In this document: one piece after another, positions 48,752 through 60,713 of the stretch
Position numbering within the stretch: the first letter of the stretch is position 1
Layout of the letters: each line of letters begins with the position of its first letter
Assembly: GCF_037038585.1 (NCBI RefSeq)
Contig: NC_092520.1
Span: 194,687,604 to 194,751,603, forward strand
Direction: 5' to 3'
Source: Patagioenas fasciata
Lineage: Eukaryota; Chordata; Aves; Columbiformes; Columbidae
Length of the DNA stretch: 64,000 bases
Made by a program: the position numbers and the translations under genes
The notes under the pieces: generated by a model
Told to the model about the DNA's origin: nothing
Seen by the model: only the letters and a program-made list of their open reading frames with translations
Database searches by the model: none

Positions 48752-51700
48752 AATGGTCTGGAGAGAAAAAATTTAATTGTTCCTGTCTCTTCAGGTTTAA
48801 AATAGACCTTTGAAGCTGTTGGCATAACCTACTGCATCTCTGTATCATTTACTGTCAAAAGAACTCTACTTTCTGGAGCAGACTTCAAATTGGATAAAAT
48901 TATATTTAGAAAGGAAAAAAGATAAATTTCTCTTCTTTTTCTCCTCTGTTATGGTATCTTGGATTGACTATAGTTTTACTATGTTTTAACAGCTTCACAG
49001 ATACTTGTTTATTCATTATAGCACCCTAGGAAAATGAATCACTAATGTCAAACAAGCATGGAAATCTTTTCTTTGTTGGTATTCTCTATTTTTGTTAAGT
49101 TTTAAAGCATTAATTATTCTGTGTTTTGTCTACTGTTCTGCTTAAAATAAATATAGGGGCTTTTTGTTTTGTTTTGGTTTTTTAATTGCACATACATACT
49201 TTTTAAATCCTCCTTATTCTTGACTATTCAGTTATTTTTACAGAATCCCTGACAAGGAGAGTAATTGCCAGTCTCCTTGGCCCTTTCTGAGTTTAGGGAG
49301 ATCCTCAGAATGTCCAAAAAGAGGATAGGTGACAACAGCACACCTCTGATTAAAAGAGACAACTTGGAAGGATGGGGATAGAGGTGAGACCAAAGAGGAC
49401 AGACACCAGAAGGATCTTGTTGGACTCTAGGAGCCTCTTTGTATTCATGTAACAAGGCTAGCTGAAGTGGTGGGTAAATAAAGTTTCTGAGTTGACTTAT
49501 ACCTGCTTTGACCACTTTTGAGTGAAATCCATGGAAAAGTCAACTGTACTGAAGGAAATTATATTTTAGGGTTAAAAAGCTACTGTTTGATAACTGAGGT
49601 AAGAGGTCTGAGGCAGACAACTTTGTGAGGGTCCAGAACTCTCAATGTTTTATGACCCCTGTTCATTGAAATTCAGGAAGCTATGTAGTGGAAAATATAT
49701 AATATGTAATGGTGAAAAAAATTCTTTGTAGTGGATAAAGATAAAAAATCTGTCTCTTATTTACTCTAAATCCCCCTTCCATGTCCTGGTAATGTGCACA
49801 TTTCTCTAAGTCTAGCAAAATCAATTCTGCTTACATTTTGTAATTGTTTAAATTACCAGAGCTGTGAAAGGAGGATGTGATGTAAAGAAGAACTAGGTCC
49901 AAAAGGAGAGATCCACAAATGACACATAGGTTTGAGAACGTTTGGTTTTGCTATATTTGACTTCCACATGATGACTTTCCAGAATTTATAACCTGTTTGT
50001 CATCTCTCTTCCTAGTGTGCTACATGGAGAGAGTGAAGTTGAGTGGGTTCTACGAAGACTATACTGAGCAAAACAGTTGCCTAACCTACATCTCTGGTGG
50101 AACATGCCTGTAGCATTCAGGATATCTCTGTAATGCTGGGTTCAATTCCCTTTCCTCTCATCTTAGATACTGGTGTTAGGTGCTTAAATTTAGATAATCA
50201 GCTCACTTAAATGTTTTCTTCACCTATCCTGTCCTCTAGAACATTTAAGTATCAGTCTGGCAGCTGAAGGACTTGATGAGGAAATTGAAGACCTGGGTTC
50301 CTGTTCTGCCTGGGCACTGTTACATAGTTTGTGTGGTAAAATGCATGGGTATTGTGCAAAAAAGAACAGAATTTCCCTTGCTACATTAAGGCTTCTGTCA
50401 CTGACCTGAAATACTGATGCACTGTCTCGCATTCATTCTCTTTCTCTGGATACCATGAATTTTAATTTTCTTTCTTCATTGTAATAGTATCAGTGAAGGA
50501 GAAGACAATAATGTTAAATAAATTACTTCAGCCTCATCTTTAGGATAATGGCAAGACCAAGGATAGTCAGGACATATCTGACTGAGGGCTTGGATTATGT
50601 ATAACTTAACACTCCTTGGGTGATTTGATCAACTACTAACTATTTCATTAAACACAGGTTGTCATTCTCTAGATGTGCTTTTGAATTGAATTTTCTACGC
50701 AAGTTGTGCTTTTTTTCAGAACTCATTATATAGCAGACAAATTCTGGAAGTCCTGTCAAGCTAGGACTTTCACAGAACATAAATTAAGCAGCATTTGGTC
50801 TGAAATTGAGATTCATATCATGCAGCTTTAGGTGCTACAATCCAGATATATATAAAGCTCGTTGTCTAGCATCAATGAAGTCACTACAGTCAGTGGAGAA
50901 CAGAGAGTAAGCCATTTAATCTTGAAATTTGACACAAACATTTAAGGAATTGTGCTGGTGCAATCTTACCTTCTTCAGTGGCTGACCAGAGCTTTTGTGG
51001 AATGCTAATATTTCACTTAGAGAGCTGAACACCACCTAAACCCTAGTAAATTTTAGGGGACTATCAGATTTCTAACCAGAATGTGCAGCTGACATCTAGC
51101 AAATGGACATTATAATTTTAAAAAAGATATATGTCTGCTTTGTGTTAGTTGTTTGAATTCCTATTGACAGTCAAAAACAGAAGCAGCTTACAGGGTTACC
51201 TATCAACAGTTCAAACATGCATCTGTTACAGGCTGGGTTCACAGGCGTTCTATAGTTTCTCCCTTTCTCTCCACTTCCTTTAGATATTATAGATAACTAT
51301 CTTGCAATGTATACATTTTGCATGGTAAAAATTGATTGCAGTGAATCTGCTTTGCATATCCTGTCTTCAAACCAATAACCTGTGAGCTAGATCTGACCTG
51401 GAAGCCACACTGCAGTGGTTGCCGTGCCAAAGTGCTCCAAATTTTAAGCTCTGTTGAATGGCAAAGTTTATTAGTTTGGGCTTGATGCCACACTTGCACA
51501 AATATGCAGTGTCTGGACAGCTCAGAGAGCAGGCAGAGAATGCCTGGGTCTGCCTTCAGAAAGCCTTGTTGACATACTCTTGGAAGTGTTAATGGCAAGG
51601 CATGGGAGATCGTGTCGCTAGTTCTGTACCACTGGAGTTAAGGCTGTGAAAAAAAAATATCCAAGTACTTGAAAGCAATAGGACTGGGAGAACTGGCAAA

Positions 51701-51814
51701 CAACTGAGCTTCACTCCATGACATAAGGTAGACCACAAAAAGCTGTTACTAGAATTAATGTTGTTGCCTATTTCTAATTCAAGATATGTCACTATTGAGT
51801 GTGGTCATTTGCAA

Positions 51815-51894
51815 TTTGGGATGTTCATGGATGCCCTGATCACTATAGGAGTAGTTTGGGATGTTCATGGGTGCCCTAATCACTGTAGGAGTAT
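51815..51894 (+). repeat. 40-bp tandem duplication
   Basis: Units 51815-51854 and 51855-51894 both begin TTTGGGATGTTCATGG and differ at about four positions. A local duplication of no known function. Confidence 0.93.
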
Positions 51895-53199
51895 TTTTTC
51901 ATTTACTGTTGTAAGGGTACTACAACTCTTTCGTACAGAGTCCTTGCTATCAGCCATCCATATTTCTGTTGCTTTGAGATAACTTTAATGTATATAACTC
52001 TGTGTAGGACTGCCTGCTTAGAAAATAAAGATGAGACAGAAAGTGGATGTTAATTATTATTTGATGCATTATTAAACCTTCTAATCTTAAAGTACAAAAT
52101 ACAGAATATTATATGCTATACAATAATATACATAATATATTGTAGCATGTCCTAAACGAAGGCATTTGCATTTTTGGAAATTTTTGGACCTGAATAAACA
52201 CTGTGTTACTGGAGATAGCATATTACAGGTTCTAATTTATTGCAAACTATACTGTTTTGTCTTAAGCAAATTGTTAGGTATGCATAAATTGTTATTGTTT
52301 ATGTCATCTATTTTAAAGTGCCCCAAAATAGTTGCTTAATAAATCAAACATAACAGTAAGTGCATTTTGAGTACGTGAATGTAGTGCTTGCATAACCCTT
52401 GACATAAAGAAAATTATAATAAATCAAACTCCTTTTCAGGTATACTAGTAATTTGTCAAAACCAAAATAAGCTGCTTTAATGCAGTCAATAAGTGCAGCT
52501 GGACTGTGGAAAGTTCACTAAGGCCAAATAACTTTCAGGACAACAATATTTAAATCAGTTTCATTAATTTCTGATCTTTAGCTTGCATCCCCAGCCATGG
52601 ATTTAAACTTTTCTGTCAGTGCATTTAACACTCTGAAAGCTTATTCTTTCAACTAGTCACACATAAACGTTTATGAGAACCTATTCACTGTTACTTCTTT
52701 ACATGTCTATCAGCCTGATCCATGTCATCCTTTCAGCCATTTAATTTTATCTTAAGTTTTTATTTCTTTAAATTCCTTCCAATTCTATAAATTTAAAATA
52801 CAAATACAGAAGTCATGTGCAATCACTGTTTATCTCATATTAGCAGAAGGTACTTTTATTATATAAAATATATATATTATTACCTATATTTCATACACAT
52901 CTGGTATACTACAATTAATCTTATTTATGAGATTTCCACTGAAACTATTCAGGTTTTTTTGTTTGGTTGGTTGATTGTTTTTTGTAATATGAATAATCTA
53001 AGCTTGTGTCAGAATTTTATTTCTCAATGCTTTTAGAAAAATATTATTCCATACCATACAATATAAAAATGCATTTATTGTCCTCTCAGTAATGAAATGA
53101 GATCTTCATTCAACCTCGTTAATAAGGAAAAAAAAATCTTGTTAACTTGCTGAAATCGTAAGTAATCTGTGGTACTTTAAAATCATACAGAGGCCATCT

Positions 53200-53325
53200 G
53201 CTTTACTGAAGGGTAAACAGAAGGTGGAAGTTTAAATTTCACAAGGACACATATTCAGTAACAGTAAGAGTCAAAAGCCTTAACCCTCAGGTCTCTGTCT
53301 GAACCACTAGACAGAGGCCCACCTA
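53200..53325. repeat. probable ancient SINE/LINE (MIR- or L2-like) remnant
   Basis: The order ACAAGGACACA ... CTCAGGTCTCTGTCTGAACCACTAGAC...GGCC resembles the conserved end of ancient amniote MIR/L2-type repeats (AAGGTCACACAG ... CCAGGTCT ... AACCACTAGACC). The resemblance is from memory and diverged, so family and orientation are uncertain. Confidence 0.4.
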
Positions 53326-53838
53326 TAGTTCAACTTTCTGTCAAACCTTGTGTCTGTACTTAATCTTTAACATAAAAGAAGCTCCCTATAGACACCTATG
53401 ATTTATTTCTTGGAATCCCACCTTCTGACCCTTTTCTGGAGGTCCTTTGCAACTTGAAATAATTTTGCTTCATGCGTCAAAGACACTACTACATTCCTTA
53501 CTGATGAAAAGTCATATGCTTACAGGCACTGGTAATTCCTTACACAGCATGGCTCAATAGACCTAGCAAAGTTAAAAAAGTAATTTATTTTCTTGTCTTC
53601 AGCAATCAGATAGAAAAAGGCATCTCTGTATATAAATCAACCTTATAAATATGTATAGATCTTCGGTTATCAATGACTAAAATAAAAAAAATAAACCCAT
53701 AAACCATTCTGTGTTTCGTGTGAAATAGTGTAAACATTTTGCAAGGTGAAGTAAGACATTAAAAATATTGACAATATATGCATGTTTTATACCTATGTTT
53801 GGTGCTGTGCACCTGTTTATGATCCTGAGTGACAGCTG

Positions 53839-54093
53839 ATGGCTAAAATGAAGACAGTTTGGGGAGTATCTGGACTGCGTGTTAAGAAATCTGAAAACTT
53901 CAGACGGGTCATCCAAATCTGTACGAATAGTCAGGTTGTTCTTAGCAAAGGGCCAGGTTTTGCTAATGCAGTGTCTAAAATGTTCATGCAGAGGTTAGGT
54001 TTTCCAAATCAAGCTTCAAGCTGTTGGCGGGGTAATTGTGGGGAATTTCCTTGCAGCTGTTTGTACCAGACTCAGCCTGTAGTATATGGCTGA
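53839..54093 (+). other. unassigned 84-codon open frame
   Basis: ATG 53839 to TGA 54091-54093, with somewhat raised GC and four CpGs compared with its surroundings, and AATAAA overlapping just after the stop (54094-54099). The predicted peptide is basic and cysteine-bearing with no recognisable domain. It could be chance or part of a conserved element; I see no promoter or splice evidence. Confidence 0.15.
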
Positions 54094-55789
54094 ATAAAGG
54101 ACCACAGTTTCCACTGCAGCTTTCAGAAAGTAAATGTTCACTAAGAGAAAATTATTCATACTGCACTACAGACTATTTAATTTATGTGGTGCTCTTCTTG
54201 ATTCCAAAATCTCCATCACAAGAAGTGAATGCAACCGTTCATAATGAAGTACATTGTAGAAGTCTTTTTATACCAACTATGAAATTTTTAAAATAACTTA
54301 TCGTGTACAAACTGATCTAACAAAAACAGGACAAAACAAAACTTGGTATAAACTATTCTATATTTGTCTAAAATGTAGCATAGTAACAAACCCACCTTAC
54401 TGTAGTGAAGTGTCTGATTAAATCTGAAGATCAATATGATCGTAGATGTTGACTCAATAGAAAAACAGGTAATTTCCATAATAATGAAAATTTTTGTAAG
54501 GTATAGTGCAAAGTAAATCAGAAGGGAAAAAGTTTTGACAGGGATCATTCCAGAGGATACTATCAACATGATCCATGATCCCAGAAATAAATTTATAAAA
54601 TTGTCAAGTAAGAAAGTAGTACACTGCCATGGGTTTTTATTTTGTACATGTTTCCTAAAATGTGTTTGTTGATGGTATTGTGCTGTCACTTCTTGTTGCT
54701 GAAGTTATGAACTGAATGATGGATTAGAGAAAACAGGCATTCCTGTTTCTGTTTAAGAGTCAAAAACATTCACTGTTCATGCATTCTCAATTCATTGCTC
54801 TAGCTAGGTATTAATTCACATACGCCATTCATGGAAGAAAATCTAGCTGGGTGCAACTCCCAATAAGAATATTAGCCTAATAAGTTTTCCATCAGTACTC
54901 CCTCTAGCATTCAATAGCTAAATTTTGTTGGAGGTATTTGATCAAAGAAAAGGTCATAAAGTTTTGTTTCTGTTAATGAATAAGCCTTCTCAAGAAACTC
55001 TGTGTTCTGCCTGTCATGTCTCTTTCTCTTATGTGACAGAGTTGTAGAGATGTAAGGTGTGCTGTCACATTTTTGAAGATGATGTTTTTGTTCTGATCCT
55101 ATTGACTGAAGCTAGAAGAGCTGGAATAGAAAACAAAAACCTGTTCCAGTTTCCAAGGGTTCAAATGGTTTTCCCCATGTAAATAAAGAATACTTGTTCC
55201 ATAATACCATGTTTACAGATAGGGTTTATCCAGAACACTCTCAACCAAAGCCCCTGAAATGTAAATAGTTTGTTTGACGGTCATTATAGAGATAATTCAG
55301 ATTTAGGAATATTTTCCTAGAGATAATACCATGAACTTATTTCATAGGTGAAATTTGTAAGAGTAGCACAAAAGCCACATTCCCAGAAAGAACACAACTA
55401 CTTTTGAAAACTCAGGTTTGCAATGAAAAATGTTTTTAAGGAAATAAACTGGTGTGTGTTCCTGTAGATCTTTTCAATGCAGCTTTTAAACCACTTAATT
55501 TATGGCTCTGTTTTATCTCAGTAAATAAAGTTGACACATGGAAAACAGGAGGGCGGGGGAGAAAAAAAAAAAAAAAGATGAAAAGATAATTTAGGTTACC
55601 AGCATCTCTTCTAAATTGGGTTAATTGGACCTTTTGGAGGTGAAAACAAAAAGCAGGATAAGGAAAGATTTCTCAAAGAGTACCAAACTTTCTGCTAGAA
55701 TTTCGAACTGTTAAGTAGATAGTCCATTTAAGACTCATGTAAATTACTTTCTCCAGGATTTATATTAATAGCTGATCATTCCCTGCAGA

Positions 55790-56680
55790 CAAAGCTGGTC
55801 TTCTTAACGAAAAGCATGGATATGATATTACAGCTTTATTATGGAAAAGACTGTAGCTCCCGCTGTAATTACTGCTTAGTGTTTTATAGACATAGTTTCC
55901 AGAATGCTTTATAGCAAGCTGGTTCATCATGCACTGTGTAAGGAAATCACACTTTTCTTTATGTCTTCCCATCTTCTCACTTTGGTTATTACTTTCAGTT
56001 TACAGGGATTATAAAGTGTCAAACTTTTTTTTGTTTTATTTACAAATGAAAGAAAAAACAAACAAAAAACCCAAAACCAACCAAACAACAAAACAACAAA
56101 GAAAGAATAGATCTACTGATATACCCATGTCATAAATGCTCACATTAGCTTCCATGGTCTCTTACTGCATTGAACTAGAATCACTTTTTTTTCTACTTTT
56201 TGCGAAACTCTCTTGGGTTTTTTAAATACCTGCTCCCTTAGCTAGACTCCCCTATGATCCTGGGCTTCAAAGTCTGGTTTTATGAGCAAACCACACTGCC
56301 TCCCTGTCTTGGAGTGCAATCTTTCCTGTCACCCTCTCTGGAGTCCTGCTAAGTCTGGCTTAGAGCACATACATTGTTTGTGAAGCTGCCAAACGGAAGC
56401 CAGCAGCTCAGCCCAGCTGAAAGAGATAAAACCAACATTATTTCATAGCTATAAAAAAACACAATAGACTTGTAAATGGTGCCTTGTACAAACAGGGCTT
56501 TTCTTCAGGAAAATAATAGCTCCTTCAATGGAGACTGAGACATCTGTATTGTTCGTTCACCTCCTGTGCAATGAGTTGCTATTAATAGCTCTACATTAGA
56601 ATATCTTGCTATAAATAACATCTGAAATCTACTCCCATAATACCCTTTGTCCTTGATATGCCTTCATTGGGACATTTGTA
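55790..56680. other. block with conserved-element character
   Basis: Two patches (about 55,790-55,930 and 56,350-56,680) have balanced composition, few simple repeats and AT-rich homeodomain-type words (for example TGTAATTACTGC and GCTATTAATAGCTC). That texture is familiar from conserved non-coding elements, but conservation cannot be judged from one sequence. No coding frame is supported. Confidence 0.15.
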
Positions 56681-59600
56681 TATTTACCATGAACAAGAGA
56701 ACAAAACAACTTTGGCTAAAAAAGGCTATGACTATATTCAGTGATTCAGTTTCTGGATGGCTTTCATTTGGTGGGGGGAGGAGAAGGGAGAAGAAAGATA
56801 AACAATAAACATCTCTCTGACTTTCCTCTAATATTCTAGCTAGACTAACAGGCAAACAGACACAGCTTGACAGACAGATGATTGTCTTGTCAACTGTAAC
56901 CCTCTTGGAAAGAGTATATCCAAATCTCCTAAAATAGCTAATTAATTGGGAACTAGTCCCTCTGTTCTCTCGATATGAGAACTTTTCACAGCAGATGGTC
57001 TGTTCCATGATACAAGCTATATATTAGTTTTCGCATCTTCCTGAAATGAAAGACATCACTTAACAGGCCCTTCCAAATAAACGGTCCCAGTAGGAAGAGG
57101 CTGATGGTATATCTCAGCAGATAAAGATTTGCCAAGGTGTTTTAGAAATTTCATTTGTACTTCTTTTGACTCTTTCAATTTGCATAATGATTTTGTGATA
57201 TGTCTTTTGTTACTTGGTCTTCATTCTTGAATGTGAGGGATATCCAATTTGTTCTGCTCGGGTTTTATTGTCAGTAATGTCTATTGCAAGAGTGAGGCTA
57301 AAGCGACCAGATTATAAACAAGCATTTTCCTTAGTTTTGTCCATTAGCTGCTGTTAATCAGAAAGAAAAATGCTGTAAATGTCTGTTTGGCTATGAACTT
57401 CTTAGTTCTCAGGCTCTTGTTTCTTGTTGAATTTTAACTTCATTGTACTTTCACTGCTGTATGTTTTAAAACAGGTTAGAATTTTGTGGGTTCTTTTTAA
57501 GTAGAAATAAAAAAAAAATGAGAACACAATAAGAGATATGACTACTGCTCTTCATGTCCTCAGAAGAAAGGACAAGAAGAAAACAGTTTAATTTGGACCA
57601 AGGAAGATTTCTTTCTGTCTCTTGAAATCAGTTTTACCTTCATTCACACACAATGCTCAGTTCACTTTTCATTACTGGATTGATCCTGGGATCATAGGCT
57701 TTGGTCTACATCTGTCTGAAGAAGCTCACCACAAAATCAACACTAACTTATGCTGCAGCTGTTTGTCACAGCTGTTTCATTTTTGTGGAAGAAAATACTC
57801 TTCTCATTCTGCTTCCTTTGTTTCAACTGGTTTCCTACTTTCAGGATCATAAACTATTTTACCCTTTTTAATCACTCCAATGGTTTGGTACCTCACCATG
57901 GTTGCTCCAGGTGTCTCTGCTGTGCACATAGAGGAAGCATGTCATTGCGTAAGGGTAACACACTTAAGAAAGATTATATGCTTCCTGAGCATGCCTCTTT
58001 TTTTGGCTTATATATTTTGAAAAGAAATCAGCTGGGTATCAAATTCCACAACGGAACAACAATGCAATACTGCAGCTACAGGCTTTTATCCCTATTTAGG
58101 AAGAGGTCCCACTTATGTAATACATAATGTTAAAGCAAAATAATGCACTAGAGACAAAATATGCCATTTTATCTCTTACACCTTCGGGTGATTCAGCTTT
58201 CAAGCATTGTATTTTTGTGCAGCAACATTTATTTTCCAGACATTGATAGTGTGTATGTCTGCATGCAAGTGCTTGTGAAAATATGGTTCTTCAATGCCCC
58301 AGTTTGCATTGCAATTCCATGGCACCAAGACTATCTACAACCCAAGCAAGTTAGGAAATCGTGATTCCTTTTTTTTCACACCTTCATCAGTCACTTATGA
58401 CATATGTAGCTAATAATGTACTGGCAGTCTCTAATTTATCAGTTCAATGGTTTTTACGGAGCTGTTCAAGTATGTACTCATCTTTAGGCAATGCCTATGT
58501 CTGATTGGTTGAACATGAATAAGAAGTAGTTGCATGAAAAGAGACCATATCAACAACACTTTGCCCAGCAGAGACAATCAGGTGTTAAATTAAGGCATTC
58601 CACTAAATCATGTGAGATGTTACACAGATCTTCAGATGCCTTTTCATTATTAGCTACTAGTGATGTGGAGTCTGGCTTTAAAAGGTACATTTGCTCTTGT
58701 TAAATTTAGAGTAGGCAACTGGCAATGTTCAATAGCCTTTGGCCAGACCTACTATTAACAGGGATAACTCATAATACTTATAGTAATGATACACATGAGT
58801 TTTCTAGCAAGAGAATATAATTTACCATGCTGTGCATGATGATAGATTGGGATGTTCACATTTAAAGTGTATTTGGAAAATTTATTAATGTCTCAGTTCT
58901 TGAGATAATTACTGCATTATGAGGAATTTTGAACAGAAAAATTAAAAAAGTAATGTTTTTTCCTGTTCTCCTAAGAAAGCCCTGCTCTGAAGGAAGCAAA
59001 TTTCTTAATTGCAGATAGTATTTTTTATCACAGTAATTTTTATTCTGAACAAACGTTCACTTAAAACAGCTATTGTTGCATTGCTGTAAGTGACCTTCTT
59101 AATTTTTTTTAATCTGTACCTGAATAATGCTGATTTTTTAATAAATTTTAATTGTACATTGTAGTTCTCTTTAAACAGTTGGATTTATGGAAACAAAGGT
59201 ATTCAATACAAAATTCATTATTTAGTAAATAATTTCAGCTCTTTCTGATAAAATCATATGCCTACTGACCTTGCGACAGACACATATTTTGGTAAAGCAC
59301 GTAGACATGATTCTGGTACAGTAGAAACAGATGTTTGTGGATATCGTAAGTAGCTAGGATCAATAAAAGGATTTCCAAAGCAGACAGCTTGTCTCTGTTT
59401 GTTTAAAAAGAATAGAAAAACACTTCCAAAAGAAATCAAGTAGTAATGGTAAAGTGATATTGCAAAGTTTTATTTATTGTCATCAGCCAAAATTCTTTAC
59501 GGATTTGTTTTTGTGGGAAGTCAAATCTATTAAAGATCTTCAAGCAGAACTCTTCAGTGAAGTATTCTGCTTTCTCTGACCCGATGGGTGATACTAAATA

Positions 59601-60140
59601 TTGAAACCAACATATAAAATAAAACTATATGGAATATAAATGGAAGCTGTCTTCTTTTTTTTTTTTTTTTTAAACTGTATGAGATACATACTTACTTGAA
59701 TGAGATCAGGAAGATGCATTATTCATTGACTATAATCCACAAGCAATCTATCTAGTTTTCTCAAATAAAAAAATGTAAACTTATTTATGGTGCATGTTGT
59801 AGCTAAATAAAATGAAAAAGGTACTTTTGAAGAACTTAAAAAATCACTTTTGAGGATTATTATTATATGTCATATTGAGAGAACTTATGCTTGGTTATCA
59901 TGAAACTAGACTTCTAGGGCTTTAAAGAAGCCATAAACCCCTAAATTGATCTATGGTAGGTTTATACTGGATTTTAAATGCCACATCTTAACATACCTTT
60001 ATGTTAGGCATCTTAGACTCTACTGCAATATGGCCTTCTATCATGCAAATCCTGAGACATTTTAGAAGTTGCTGGACATCTTTGTTATTCTACATGTCTA
60101 AACATTTTTCTTAGGGAAACCAGAGGCCAACAGTACCCTG

Positions 60141-60713
60141 TAGGACATTAAGAAAAGTGTGACCAGCAGGTCAAGGGAGGTTCTCCTCCCGTCTACTCTG
60201 CCCTGGTGAGGCCACATCTGGAGTACTGTGTCCAGTTCTGGGCTCTGCAGTTTAAGAAAGACAAAGAATTACTAGAGGAAGCCCAGCAGCAGGCTATGAA
60301 GATGATGGGGGTGTAGAGCACCTTTCTTATTAGGAGAGAATGAGAGGGTTGTGTCTGTTCAGCCTGGAGAAGAGAAGGCTGAGAGGGGTTCTCATCAGTG
60401 TTTATAAATATCTCAAGGGTGGGTGTCAAGAGGATGGGATCAGACTCCTTTCAGTGTTGGCCAACAATGGGATGAGGGGAAATCAGCACACAATGAAGCA
60501 AAGGAGGTTCCATCTGAATATGAGGAGAAACTTCCTTACTTTGAGGAAAAGGCTGCCCAGAGAGGTTGTGGAGTCTCTTTCTTTGGAGACATTCAAAACC
60601 CGCCTGGGTGCGTTCTTATGCAATCCTCTCTAGGTGAACCTGCTCTAGCAGGTGTGTTGGACTAGATGGTCTCCAGAGGCCCCTTCCAACCCTAACCATT
60701 CTGTGATTCTGTG
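60141..60713 (+). mobile_element. 5'-truncated CR1 LINE copy
   Basis: About 570 bp of the CR1 3' end on the plus strand. It starts near ACATTAAGAAAAGTGTGACC and encodes decayed ORF2 C-terminal sequence ([20 protein letters not shown] near 60357-60416, then FHLNMRRNF). It continues through the 3' UTR (GACTAGATGGTCTCC) and ends CATTCTGTGATTCTGTG at 60697-60713, two copies of the classical ATTCTGTG terminal repeat. A frameshift and a TAG near 60314 show it is dead. The terminal repeat unit differs from the ATACTGTG of the young CR1, so the copies belong to different subfamilies. Confidence 0.93.

Larger units (their letters stand above)
41791..60140. other. long non-coding stretch
   Basis: About 18 kb without a supported gene. 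It holds a large TTTTC microsatellite, A-runs, two short tandem duplications (46651-46752, 51815-51894), a probable ancient repeat remnant (53200-53325) and some exon-like or constraint-like patches given separately. AT-rich and CpG-poor otherwise. Confidence 0.5.

Noticed and set aside
50230..50440. MIR-like core (GACCTGGGTTCCTGTTCTGCC)
   Set aside because: Only about 20 bp resembles the MIR core; the rest does not align well enough by eye to call it.
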